A stretch of DNA of 64,000 nt, taken from assembly GCA_963668015.2 (NCBI GenBank), contig CAXXCR010000023.1, positions 1-64,000 of the forward strand, given 5' to 3'. How positions within the stretch are numbered: position 1 is the first letter of the stretch; the number at the start of each line of letters is the position of its first letter. Source of the stretch: Ilyobacter_A sp963668015. Its GTDB lineage: Bacteria; Fusobacteriota; Fusobacteriia; Fusobacteriales; Fusobacteriaceae. The translations under genes were made by a program, and so were the position numbers. Positions 26,547 to 35,035 of this stretch are shown in pieces. Under the pieces are notes generated by a model. The model was not told the origin of the DNA and searched no databases. It saw only the letters and a list, made by a program, of their open reading frames with translations.

Positions 26547-26592
26547 ATGGTAATAACTTACTGTCAACTTAATGACAATAAATTATTACCAT
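26547..26592. promoter_or_regulatory. Nested inverted repeats at the element's right end
   Basis: A perfect 10-bp inverted repeat ATGGTAATAA/TTATTACCAT (26547-26556/26583-26592) encloses a second dyad TGTCA/TGACA (26562-26576). It overlaps the right terminal repeat and lies upstream of the initiator gene, so it could be a transposase site, an operator or part of an origin. A separate GGAGG/CCTCC hairpin lies at about 26504-26520. Confidence 0.55.
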
Positions 26593-26609
26593 ACTTTGGG
26601 AAACCCCTC
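26569..26609 (-). repeat. Right terminal inverted repeat of the element
   Basis: Inverted counterpart of 16978-17018, reading GAGGGG at its outer edge and TTTATTGTCATTAA at its inner edge on the minus strand. Equal length and equal spacing of the conserved blocks at both ends argue against chance. Confidence 0.75.
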
Positions 26610-26692
26610 TTTTGTATTTTTTGGAGTAGGAGCATAGAAGATTATTTTGTATATATAATCAAGAATTACAATAAAGGGAGTGAGTTTTAAAG

Positions 26693-27472
26693 ATGGCTTA
26701 CTTTAAATATGAGAATAAGAATGTATATTTTAATACATATGGAAATGGAGAAGCACTTATAATGATACACGGCAATTCCAGTTCTTCTAAAATATTTTTC
26801 AAGATGGCAAAAATATTCTCCCAAAAATATAAAGTGGTATTAATTGATCTGCCTGGTTACGGCAGGTCAGAGAGAGTAGAAAATTTGCCGATTGACTTTT
26901 GGTATGAGAATGCCTTTGTTGTGGTGGAGCTTATGAGAGTTTTGGGTTTGACGCAGGCGTATATATTAGGAAGCGGTGGAGGTGCAATAGTGGCCCTGAA
27001 CATTGCCTTGGAGTTTCCTGATATGGTGCTGGGATTAGTTGCAGACAGCTTTGAAGGTGAAAACTCTACTGAGTGGTCTGTGAGAAAATTGGAGAGTGAC
27101 AGGAAAAAAATGATGAAAATGCTTCCTGGAAGAGTGTTTTGGAAAATGATGAATGGCAGGGATTGGAAGGCAGTGGTGGAGCAGGATACGCGCATAATAA
27201 AGGAGCACCACGAGAAGATCAAGAGATATTTTCATAGAGAGATAGGAGAGATAGGGTGTCCTGTATTGCTAATTGGGGGACTAAAAGATAGATACATAAA
27301 AGATATAAAGAGCACATATGAGGAGCTTGAAAAAAGAATATTTAATTCTGAAGTTGTATTATTTGAAAACGGCAGACATCCGGCCATATTTTATTGTGCA
27401 AAAGATTCGGTTGATATAATAATGGAGTATCTTCAAAAGCAGATTAAAAGTAGAGCCAATGGGAGCATTTAA
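26693..27472 (+). CDS. Alpha/beta hydrolase-fold protein, altered nucleophile elbow
   Basis: A 259-residue alpha/beta hydrolase. Visible are MIHGNSSSSK (oxyanion region), LIDLPGYGRSE, a C-terminal Asp in GGLKDRY and His in NGRHPAIF. The nucleophile elbow reads LGSGGGAIVAL where GxSxG is expected, so aligned without gaps the catalytic serine is glycine, with a Ser one position earlier. It may be a non-catalytic or shifted-nucleophile member. Start ATG at 26693 follows AAAGGGAG. The next gene starts within 50 bases and is likely cotranscribed. Confidence 0.8.
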   Translation: MAYFKYENKNVYFNTYGNGEALIMIHGNSSSSKIFFKMAKIFSQKYKVVLIDLPGYGRSERVENLPIDFWYENAFVVVELMRVLGLTQAYILGSGGGAIVALNIALEFPDMVLGLVADSFEGENSTEWSVRKLESDRKKMMKMLPGRVFWKMMNGRDWKAVVEQDTRIIKEHHEKIKRYFHREIGEIGCPVLLIGGLKDRYIKDIKSTYEELEKRIFNSEVVLFENGRHPAIFYCAKDSVDIIMEYLQKQIKSRANGSI

Positions 27473-27517
27473 GATATGTTAAACTCAAGAGTGGCAAGGG
27501 GTATAGGAGATGGTAAA

Positions 27518-28708
27518 ATGTTTTCGGAAAGTTTAATAAAAAAGATATTCTCTTCAGCAAATTTGCAGAGGTGGAATGACCACATAAGGCCTGTGGAGTT
27601 AAGTGAAATAGATAAACAGTCTCATAAAATGATAATAGCGTATTTAATAGGAAAATATCAGGAAGATTTTGGGGATGAAGTCAGGTGGAAGGAGCTTATA
27701 GAAGGCAGTATATTTGAACTGCTGCATAGAATAGTACTAACGGATCTTAAGCCAAGCGTATTTTATATGATAATGGAAGAAAAAAAAGAAGAGATAAACT
27801 CTTGGGTATTCGATCAACTTGATGTACATATAAAAAAAATAGGTGGTGGATTTAAAGAAAAATTTTTGAGGTATTTTTCTGAAAAAGATTATTTGAAGAA
27901 AGAGAAGAATATTTTAAGAACGGCTCACTACTTGTCCACGTATTATGAATTCAAACTTATATATGAATTTAACAAGTGTATTTACGGGATAGAAAAAACT
28001 AAAGAAGAGATAATTGATAAAAGAGATAAATACTGTAAACTGGAAGGAGCAAAGAAAATATTATCAAATCGCAATGTTTATGATTTTTTAAACCTTTGTG
28101 GTCAGTTGAGATTTCAGAATAGATGGGCTCAGTCGCCTAGAATTCCAAAAACATCAGTGTTGGGCCATATGTATATGGTTGCAGTGATATCCTATTTCTG
28201 CTCCGTTGAAAACTCATTTTGCGGCAAAAGGCTTTACAACAACTTCTTCGTCTCCCTCTTTCACGACCTGCCAGAAGTTTTGACAAGGGATATAGTGTCC
28301 CCTGTTAAGTCATCTGTAGAGGGTCTTGATTATATCATCAAAGAGTACGAGAAAAAACAGATGGAGAGCATAATATATCCGCTTCTTCCGAATTTTATAA
28401 AAGGGGAGATAGAGTATTTTACCCAGGATGAGTTCAAGAACAGGGTATTGGTCGATGGCAAGATGGTAGAAGATATGAGCTGCGAGGAGATAAGTGAAAA
28501 ATACAATGAAAACATCTACAATCCAGTTGATGGTAAGCTTCTGAAGGTCTGTGATCACCTTACAGCCTTTATGGAAGCAAAGATGTCTATCAGTTACGGG
28601 ATCCGTTCAGAACAGTTAGAAGACGGCATAATAAGGCTACACGAGAGGTATAAAAATTTTGAAATGCTGAATCTGGATTTTGGGAGAATATTTGGGTACT
28701 TTAATTGA
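27518..28708 (+). CDS. HD-domain phosphohydrolase (YfbR-like)
   Basis: A 396-residue protein with a C-terminal HD domain. The metal-binding histidine of GHMYMVAVISYF, the HD pair in LFHDLPEVLTRDIVSPVK and a later Asp in VCDHLTAFMEA form the motif set of YfbR-like HD hydrolases (dNMP 5'-nucleotidases), here fused to a roughly 200-residue helical N-terminal part. ATG at 27518 follows AGGAG; an alternative in-frame ATG at 27476 is possible. Substrate is inferred by family only. Confidence 0.8.
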   Translation: MFSESLIKKIFSSANLQRWNDHIRPVELSEIDKQSHKMIIAYLIGKYQEDFGDEVRWKELIEGSIFELLHRIVLTDLKPSVFYMIMEEKKEEINSWVFDQLDVHIKKIGGGFKEKFLRYFSEKDYLKKEKNILRTAHYLSTYYEFKLIYEFNKCIYGIEKTKEEIIDKRDKYCKLEGAKKILSNRNVYDFLNLCGQLRFQNRWAQSPRIPKTSVLGHMYMVAVISYFCSVENSFCGKRLYNNFFVSLFHDLPEVLTRDIVSPVKSSVEGLDYIIKEYEKKQMESIIYPLLPNFIKGEIEYFTQDEFKNRVLVDGKMVEDMSCEEISEKYNENIYNPVDGKLLKVCDHLTAFMEAKMSISYGIRSEQLEDGIIRLHERYKNFEMLNLDFGRIFGYFN

Positions 28709-28763
28709 ATGCCACCTCAGTTATAACACTCGGTATTGAGGGCTATATAGAGTGTTAAAAAAT

Positions 28764-28795
28764 AAGAGAAACTATTGCCTAAGATAGTTTCTCTT
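28764..28795. terminator. Intrinsic terminator
   Basis: AAGAGAAACTAT and ATAGTTTCTCTT pair over 12 bases; T-rich sequence follows. It ends the hydrolase/HD transcript. Confidence 0.8.
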
Positions 28796-28889
28796 CAATA
28801 AATGTAAGTTTTAAATTAACTTTATATGAAGAATTCCAGAGTAATTCTGGTTACACTTAAATCTTATTTAAAAAATTATTGATTTAATT

Positions 28890-29558
28890 TTATCTAACTT
28901 CTACCTTGATCCCGCGTTCTGAAAGAATTTCTCTAAATCTATCCAATACTGAATTACTGTAGGGCTCAATCATATCTTCATTCATTCTTCTATACTGTTG
29001 AATAACAATCTTTTTCACACCTATTAACTCTGCTGCGATAGATTCAAAATCCCTCTCTTTTACATAATCGGGATACATAGTAATTCTTACCTCATAATCT
29101 AATCTGTTTTTTTCTAAAATATTAATGCTTTTTTTTATCGTGGCTGTTTTTACATTAGAAAATTTTAAGTAGTCTAAGGATTTAAAATCAATTGCTACAA
29201 AATCAAGATAATTAGTAAGCTCCTCTAATCTTCCTGGAAAACTTCCATTTGTGTCCAGTTTTACAAGGAAACAGTTGCCATATCTTTGTCTGAGTTTTTT
29301 CAGAAATTCACCTAAATCTTTATTCCAAATTAATGGCTCTCCACCGGAAATAACTACAGCATCTATTATTTTCTTCCGCTTGTCTAGATGTTGAAAAACA
29401 TCTTCTTCACTGAATATGCATTTTTCATCACTATATCCTATTAGATCCTGGTTATGACAGTAACTGCACTTAAAATTGCAGCCACAACTGAATAGGGTTG
29501 TGGCCACTTTTTTTGGGTAATCTACCATTGAAGTTTTTATCATTCCTGCAAAATTCAT
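28890..29558 (-). CDS. nrdG: Anaerobic ribonucleotide reductase activase
   Basis: Radical-SAM enzyme that installs the glycyl radical on NrdD. The iron-sulfur motif CNFKCSYCHNQ (CxxxCxxC) lies near residue 27, followed by VVISGGEPLIW and LDTNGSF. At 222 residues it is longer than the 150-residue E. coli type and resembles the TIGR02495 group. It starts eight bases after the nrdD stop, in the same transcript. The ATG at 29558 has only a modest ribosome site, so coupling to nrdD is likely. Confidence 0.93.
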   Translation of the reverse strand: MNFAGMIKTSMVDYPKKVATTLFSCGCNFKCSYCHNQDLIGYSDEKCIFSEEDVFQHLDKRKKIIDAVVISGGEPLIWNKDLGEFLKKLRQRYGNCFLVKLDTNGSFPGRLEELTNYLDFVAIDFKSLDYLKFSNVKTATIKKSINILEKNRLDYEVRITMYPDYVKERDFESIAAELIGVKKIVIQQYRRMNEDMIEPYSNSVLDRFREILSERGIKVEVR

Positions 29559-29566
29559 AATTTTAC

Positions 29567-31885
29567 CTAAGCCTCTTTAATATCTTGTTTATATTTTAAA
29601 ACGCCTGCTAGTCCGACATAATTTGTACTTTCTTCTCCGTCTACAACAACAAGAGTTGGGACTGTTCTTACACCAAATTTTTGTGCAAGTTCAATATTTT
29701 GGTGTGCATCTATATGTTCAATATCACTGACATCTTGCAATTCCTCTTTTGCTCTGGGACAATTAGGGCAAGTTTGTGCTGTAAATAAAATTACTTTATC
29801 ATTTTCTGACTCAACTTTTTCACTTTTATTAAAAATATACTCTTTTCTGTTGGTATATTCAGATTTTTTCCCGTCATTCCAGTGTTTTATCGGCCTGTAA
29901 TATCCTGTAATTCTTGAATAAACTTCTGTCTCTTTACCACATTCACTACACTCATATACTTCACCTGTGATATATCCGTGAGTTGGGCATATAGAGTATA
30001 TTGGTGAAATTGTGTAGTAAGGAACTTTGTAGTTTTCTGCAATTTTTTTAACTAAGTTTTGAGTTGTTTCCCAATCGCTGATACTTTCCCCAAGGAATGT
30101 ATGGAAAACTGTTCCACCTGTAAATTTAGTTTGCAATCTCTCTTGAACCTCAAGAGCATCGAAGATGTCATCTGTAAATCCAACTGGTAAATGGCAACTG
30201 TTTGTGTAATATGGATTTTCTTCTCCTGCACTTATTAGTTTTGGATATAAATCTCTGTCTCTTTGTGCCAGTCTAAATGATGTACTTTCTGCAGGTGTTG
30301 CCTCTAAGTTGTATAAGTTTCCGGTCTCTTCTTGGAAATCAGACATTATATTCCTCATATAGTCCAATACTTCTTCCGAGAATTTTTGAGCTTCTGTATT
30401 TGTGAGATCTTTTTTAACCCAGTCAGCATTGACAGCCATTTCGTTCATTCCTACAAGACCAATTGTTGAGAAATGATTGTCAAAGTTTTTCAGATATCTT
30501 TTCGTATATGGGAATAATCCTTCATCGTTTAATTTCTGGACAACAGTTCTTTTCAATTCTAGAGATCTTTTTGCTAAGCTCATCAATTTAGCTAATCTCT
30601 CAAAAAACTCATCTCTATTTTTGCTTAGATATGCTAATCTAGGAAGATTCAGAGTAACAACTCCTATACTTCCTGTAAATTCATCAGAACCGAAAAGTCC
30701 TCCACCTCTTTTTCTCAGCTCTCTTTTATCCAACTGCAGCCTACAACACATTGATCTGACATCAGAAGGATCAAGCTCTGAATTTATAAAGTTTTGGAAA
30801 TAAGGCGTCCCGTATTTTGAAGTCATATCGAAGAGCAGTTTTGCATTTTCACTGTCCCAGACAAATTCATCGGTTATGTTATATGTCGGTATTGGATATT
30901 GGAATCCCCTTCCTTGAGCATCCCCTTCAAGCATTACCTGTAGAAAAGCTCTGTTTACCATATCCATCTCTTTTTGACAATCTCCATAATAGAAATCCGA
31001 TTCTTTTCCTCCAATAATTGCTTTTCTATCTTTTAAATCATTAGGTACCACCCAATCAAGTGTTATATTTGAGAAAGGTGACTGAGTTCCCCATCTGCTC
31101 GGAGTATTCACACCAAAAACAAAACTTTGTATTGCTTGTTTTACCTGCTCATAGTTAAGATTATCTATTTTTACAAATGGTGCAAGATATGTATCGAAAG
31201 AGCTAAATGCTTGTGCTCCTGCCCACTCATTTTGTAAAATTCCTAAGAAGTTTACCATCTGATTTACAAGTGTATTCAAATGCTTGGCAGGTGAAGAGGT
31301 TATTTTTCCCGGTACTCCGCCAAGCCCCTCTTCTATGAGCTGCTTAAGCGACCAACCTGCACAGTATGCAGTAAGCATTGAAAGGTCATGTATATGGAAA
31401 TCCCCATTTTTATGAGCATTTGCAATCTCTTCGTCATATACTTCCGATAACCAGTAGTTTGCTGTTACTGCCCCTGAGTTGTGGAGAATCAATCCCCCAA
31501 CAGAGTAAGTAACTGTTGAGTTTTCTTTTACTCTCCAATCTTCAACTTTTAGATAATTATTAACTACATTTTTGAAATCAAGATATGTTGATTTCATATC
31601 TCTTATTTTTTCTCTTTGTTTTCTATATAAAATATAGCTCTTCGCCACATTGTTATATCCAGATTGTTCCAGTGTTTTCTCCACACAGTCCTGGATATCC
31701 TCAAGTGCGATCTTTCCACCTTTTATTTTTTCCTGGAAGTTAGCTGTTACTCTAATTGAGATTAAGTCCAAAATATCCTCTGTAAAAAAAGTTTCACTTG
31801 CAATAAACGCAGCCTTTATTGCATCCTTGACCCTTTTTAAATCAAAATCTTGCTCTCTCCCGTCTCTTTTAATGATTTTAAACAT
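29567..31885 (-). CDS. nrdD: Class III ribonucleotide reductase with C-terminal glutaredoxin-like domain
   Basis: Anaerobic ribonucleoside-triphosphate reductase, 772 residues. Order: ATP-cone (residues 1-90, starting MFKIIKRDGREQDF), catalytic barrel (HIHDLSMLTAYCAGW, MCCRLQLDKRELRKRGGG), zinc-site cysteines (ICPTHGYI, ECSECGKE), and the glycyl-radical loop SRITGYY. From about residue 695 an extra domain appears: VILFTAQTCPNCPRAKEEL with a CPNC redox pair and FGVRTVPTLVV with a cis-proline, a glutaredoxin/thioredoxin fold. This suggests reduction by a built-in thiol carrier rather than formate. ATG at 31885 follows AGAAGGAGG. Controlled by the upstream cobalamin riboswitch. Confidence 0.95.
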   Translation of the reverse strand: MFKIIKRDGREQDFDLKRVKDAIKAAFIASETFFTEDILDLISIRVTANFQEKIKGGKIALEDIQDCVEKTLEQSGYNNVAKSYILYRKQREKIRDMKSTYLDFKNVVNNYLKVEDWRVKENSTVTYSVGGLILHNSGAVTANYWLSEVYDEEIANAHKNGDFHIHDLSMLTAYCAGWSLKQLIEEGLGGVPGKITSSPAKHLNTLVNQMVNFLGILQNEWAGAQAFSSFDTYLAPFVKIDNLNYEQVKQAIQSFVFGVNTPSRWGTQSPFSNITLDWVVPNDLKDRKAIIGGKESDFYYGDCQKEMDMVNRAFLQVMLEGDAQGRGFQYPIPTYNITDEFVWDSENAKLLFDMTSKYGTPYFQNFINSELDPSDVRSMCCRLQLDKRELRKRGGGLFGSDEFTGSIGVVTLNLPRLAYLSKNRDEFFERLAKLMSLAKRSLELKRTVVQKLNDEGLFPYTKRYLKNFDNHFSTIGLVGMNEMAVNADWVKKDLTNTEAQKFSEEVLDYMRNIMSDFQEETGNLYNLEATPAESTSFRLAQRDRDLYPKLISAGEENPYYTNSCHLPVGFTDDIFDALEVQERLQTKFTGGTVFHTFLGESISDWETTQNLVKKIAENYKVPYYTISPIYSICPTHGYITGEVYECSECGKETEVYSRITGYYRPIKHWNDGKKSEYTNRKEYIFNKSEKVESENDKVILFTAQTCPNCPRAKEELQDVSDIEHIDAHQNIELAQKFGVRTVPTLVVVDGEESTNYVGLAGVLKYKQDIKEA

Positions 31886-31914
31886 AAAATCCTCCTTCTG
31901 TTTTTGCTATAAAA

Positions 31915-31943
31915 AGAAAAAATCCAACATCAAGGTTGGATTT
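31915..31943 (-). terminator. Riboswitch-linked intrinsic terminator before nrdD
   Basis: On the minus strand AAATCCAAC, loop CTTGAT, GTTGGATTT and a T-run. It lies between the cobalamin aptamer and the nrdD start, the position expected of a transcriptional off-switch. Confidence 0.85.
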
Positions 31944-32020
31944 GCACATTAAAATTGACAATATTATATTGCCATTTTTACAATAATACCTTTCCCTTCC
32001 CAGAAACTGCTATTTTCATA

Positions 32021-32178
32021 TTTAGGCAAGTCTCCTGACTAACTTCATCCTACTAATGCCCTTCCCGAAGAACTAAAAAATTCCGCAGTGGTTTACGCAT
32101 TTTCGTCAGTATTACAGTAGTGGGGGCTGTATCGGAATCTCACCGACTTCCTTATTAAGGTAATTACACCTAAATATT
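32021..32178 (-). ncRNA. Cobalamin riboswitch upstream of nrdDG
   Basis: Read on the minus strand the segment shows the B12-aptamer landmarks in order: GGTG near the 5' end, GGAAGTCGGTGAGATTCCG, ACAGCCCCCACTACTGTAAT, ACCACTGCGG, CGGGAAGGGCA, AGTAGGATGAAG and AGTCAGGAGACTTGCCT. The P1 ends pair (TTAGGTG-like with TTGCCTAAA). A terminator hairpin lies 80 bases downstream, so bound cobalamin should stop nrdDG transcription. Confidence 0.93.
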
Positions 32179-32875
32179 TATTTAGTTTTTATGTGTTATT
32201 TTAAGTCTTTCCATTAATATTATACAATATATTGGCATAGAATTTCAAGTTATAACTATATATTGTGCTTGGATTTATTTTTTTGTATTATCAACTGATA
32301 TTTAATCATATGCGTTTTTTATCAAAAGAGAAGTCGCTAGTATGACCACCTCCCTGATTGAATTTGAAATAAATGCCAAATGCTTTATCCGGTAATTTTC
32401 AGATGCAAGTTTAACCATTGAATTCCATACAATAAGAGACTGTTGTATCTGGCGATCAAAGTAATTAATATACTAAGGATATGTACTATGAATAAAATCC
32501 TAAAAGATTCATTATTAAATCTGTAAACTTAAAGTATATAGACAGTAATTTTGAAACATCTGTTCGACTTTAAGGTTTTGAATTATATGATCAGGATTGA
32601 TTTTGAAATAAAGATTATTGATTTTTCAGTCTAAATAATGTATTATTTGAATTAAGATGAATTAGTTAGTTTCTAAAAAAGTCATTTTGAATCTCACAAA
32701 AAATACTTTACTGGCAATAATATCGTTATTGTAAATTGTACTTGTAAAACCCTAATTTATCTTAAATGTTGTCAAACAGCTGTTCTAGATAGTTTCCCAA
32801 ATTTTATTAAACAGCTGTAGATAAAAGTAGAGACAGGTGTTAACCTGTCTCTTGCAATATCTGAAGGTATTTAAA
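32179..32875. other. Intergenic region, no gene recognised
   Basis: About 700 bases of AT-rich sequence. Upstream of the riboswitch it must contain the nrdD promoter (AT-rich boxes near 32200-32240), but no single convincing one can be chosen. At 32833-32852 AGACAGGT/ACCTGTCT forms a hairpin beyond the pilin stop that could end its transcript. Short open frames here lack ribosome sites. Confidence 0.5.
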
Positions 32876-33844
32876 TTAAATTTCAGAAATACTTATATCA
32901 TCAACTTCTATTCCGCCATTCCAAGATCTAAATCCTGTATAGTTTTCTCCTGCAGAAGAATCGATCTCAATTCCCCCGTCTGTGATTTCCTGACCGTCAA
33001 TATAAATGGTGGCCACGTTGCTTGAAGCAGTATCTTGGTTTACTTCTATTTTCACATTGTGTTCTGATGTCCACCATTCATCATTCATGTCAATTCCGTT
33101 ACTATTTAAATATATTGGATTAAATTCATTTTCGTCAGTGTCACGTTCTCTTATTACCAGTGTGTTTAACCCTTTGTCAAATTGAAATATGTATCCGCCG
33201 CCTTCAGAATCTGACTGGATAAACACGCCGTATCCACCAGCTAACTCTGTTAAAGTGGCTGTCGTTTCGATGCTGTACTCTGAATACGGGTTTTGTAAAA
33301 ATGCATATCCGTTCCAGCTTTCGTCTGAAAGCAATTTCCCGTCATCTATGCTCCAGCCTTTCAAATTGCCAGAAAAATTGGACAAACTGTTTTCGTCTGA
33401 GAAATCGTAGGAGACCGAGTTGGTTGTGGACGCTGCCTCTTCCTGCCAAATTTCATACAAGGCATCTCCGCTGTATGTACCGTCTGCTAAGTTAGCATAT
33501 ATCTCTCCTGTACTTTGGGAGTAAAGCCACCCTCCAACGTTTGTTCTCTTGGAATAAACTGTACTGTTTTTAGTTCCGCCTTCATAAGGGGGCGTACTCG
33601 GTAATTTTGACTTAGAATAAAAATCAGTAAAATCTCCTAAGTCTCCGGACAAGTCTGGATAGTTCCCCTTCTTTATTTCATACATATCTATTGCCGTTCT
33701 TAAATTTGCGAGGTTTCCTTTTACGTTTGCTATCTTTGACTCCGAATTTATCCCTGTATATTTTGGGAGAGCTATTGCTGAAATCAATGAAATAATTGAA
33801 ATAACTATCATGAGCTCTATGAGAGTGAAAGCGCCCCTTTTCAT
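32876..33844 (-). CDS. Type IV pilin-like protein fused to a lectin-like domain
   Basis: A 322-residue protein. The N-terminus MKRGAFTLIELMIVISIISL is a type III prepilin signal, cut after Gly by the prepilin peptidase, followed by a GspG-type segment (ALPKYTGINSESKIANVKGN). From about residue 145 a beta-rich region (FSDENSLSNFSGNLKGWSID, YGVFIQSDSEGGGYIFQFDK, VATIYIDGQEI, FRSWNGGIEVDDISI) looks like a concanavalin/LamG-type jelly roll. This large C-terminal domain would be displayed on a pilus or pseudopilus. No pilus assembly genes lie nearby. ATG at 33844 follows AGGAGG. Confidence 0.85.
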   Translation of the reverse strand: MKRGAFTLIELMIVISIISLISAIALPKYTGINSESKIANVKGNLANLRTAIDMYEIKKGNYPDLSGDLGDFTDFYSKSKLPSTPPYEGGTKNSTVYSKRTNVGGWLYSQSTGEIYANLADGTYSGDALYEIWQEEAASTTNSVSYDFSDENSLSNFSGNLKGWSIDDGKLLSDESWNGYAFLQNPYSEYSIETTATLTELAGGYGVFIQSDSEGGGYIFQFDKGLNTLVIRERDTDENEFNPIYLNSNGIDMNDEWWTSEHNVKIEVNQDTASSNVATIYIDGQEITDGGIEIDSSAGENYTGFRSWNGGIEVDDISISEI

Positions 33845-33862
33845 AAATTATCCTCCTAGATT

Positions 33863-34765
33863 CTAGTATGCAACAAGTGCTATTTGATTTTTTCCTTTTT
33901 TCTTGGCTTCGTACATAATTTGGTCTGCTCTATGTATTAGATCCTTATAATTTTCCGATCTTCTATGTGAAGTAATCCCGATACTTAAACTTAACTCTAT
34001 TCCCTCTGACTTAGCAATAATAGAAACGTTTTCCTTAATTCTTTCTACGATCTTTAAGACGGCTTCGGGTTCCATATCAGAGTAAATTAAAACAAATTCA
34101 TCACCGCCATACCTAAATGCATAATCCGAAGACCTTATTCCGCTATTGATTTCTAGGCCTATACTTCTTAAAACTTCATCTCCCTTTGCATGTCCGTAAG
34201 TGTCATTGATAGTTTTGAAGTTGTCTATATCAATAAAAGCAAGTACTATTTTGGGGATATCATAGTTTAAATTACACAACAGAGTTTCCATGTTCTCTTC
34301 CAGGTAGTATCTATTGTATAAGCCTGTTAAAGGGTCTTTTATGCTTTTTCTATATATTTTTTTTCTTTCTTTCAAGAGTATACGGTTGATATTTCGTTCG
34401 TTTAAAAACCTGATTATAACTGCAGATGAGATAAGCCCTAGTCCCAGTGGTATTAAGATTTCTTCAAGATAATATAAAATCCCCTTTGTTTTATATATTT
34501 CATCCATCATATTTTGAAAGCATCCTGTATAAAATGTAAGTACACCATTTATCATCATATAATATGAAATAGTATTTTTAAAACCTGCTCTTTCAAAATA
34601 TATCCATATGGCAGGCTGAATGGCGACCAAAAATTTTGTAAAAATACTTAAATATGAAATATCTTCAAGTTTTGGATACGATGAATTTAAATGTATGATT
34701 ACTCCTGTAATAAATATTAGAATAGTATATGGTATAAAAATTTTAGGTGATTTCAGCTTTTTCAA
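33863..34765 (-). CDS. Membrane diguanylate cyclase (GGDEF)
   Basis: A 300-residue protein with about four membrane segments in the first 115 residues and a GGDEF domain after DPLTGLYNRYYLEENM. The active site FRYGGDEFVLIY and an RSSD inhibition site five residues before it are intact, and the C-terminal helix is complete (ADQIMYEAKKKGKNQ), unlike the cyclase at 6899. Start is TTG at 34765 after AGGGGG. It ends 18 bases upstream of the pilin start, so c-di-GMP synthesis and pilin may be coexpressed. Confidence 0.9.
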   Translation of the reverse strand: MKKLKSPKIFIPYTILIFITGVIIHLNSSYPKLEDISYLSIFTKFLVAIQPAIWIYFERAGFKNTISYYMMINGVLTFYTGCFQNMMDEIYKTKGILYYLEEILIPLGLGLISSAVIIRFLNERNINRILLKERKKIYRKSIKDPLTGLYNRYYLEENMETLLCNLNYDIPKIVLAFIDIDNFKTINDTYGHAKGDEVLRSIGLEINSGIRSSDYAFRYGGDEFVLIYSDMEPEAVLKIVERIKENVSIIAKSEGIELSLSIGITSHRRSENYKDLIHRADQIMYEAKKKGKNQIALVAY

Positions 34766-35035
34766 AATAACCCCCTGTTAAATTGAATACATAAACACTT
34801 TGACTATTTACAAGTATTCTGAATAAATAGCTAAAAGATATTAACTTACTTAAGTAAGTTCCGACTGAGACTGACATTTTTCATTTAAAATACCCACCCA
34901 TTACCTTCAAATAGAGTAAATGAATTTAATAAATATAAAATTTTTAAAATTTCCACAGTATTAATAATAATATTTTTGATCAATTAATGCAATATTTTTT
35001 ATAGTCAATTTATATGTTAACATTTTTAGAAAAAA

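Larger units (their letters stand above)
16978..26609 (-). mobile_element. Transposase-bounded rolling-circle provirus-like element
   Basis: A 9632-bp block between the nitroreductase and an alpha/beta hydrolase. Its ends are 41-bp imperfect inverted repeats (29 of 41 identical). All genes but one 29-residue frame read leftward: rolling-circle initiator, two small genes, a hairpin cluster, a possible ssDNA-binding-sized gene, several tiny membrane or coiled-coil genes, larger structural-looking genes with overlapping starts and stops, a T4-type lysozyme and an IS256/Mutator-type transposase. No portal, terminase, tail, Zot or FtsK-type gene is visible. A target-site duplication was not found by eye. 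Interpretation as a non-tailed, probably ssDNA virus integrated by a DDE transposase is inference. Confidence 0.75.

Noticed and set aside
16978..26609. Classical filamentous (inovirus) prophage
   Set aside because: No Zot-type ATPase, no typical major coat signal-peptide gene, and a lysozyme that inoviruses lack.
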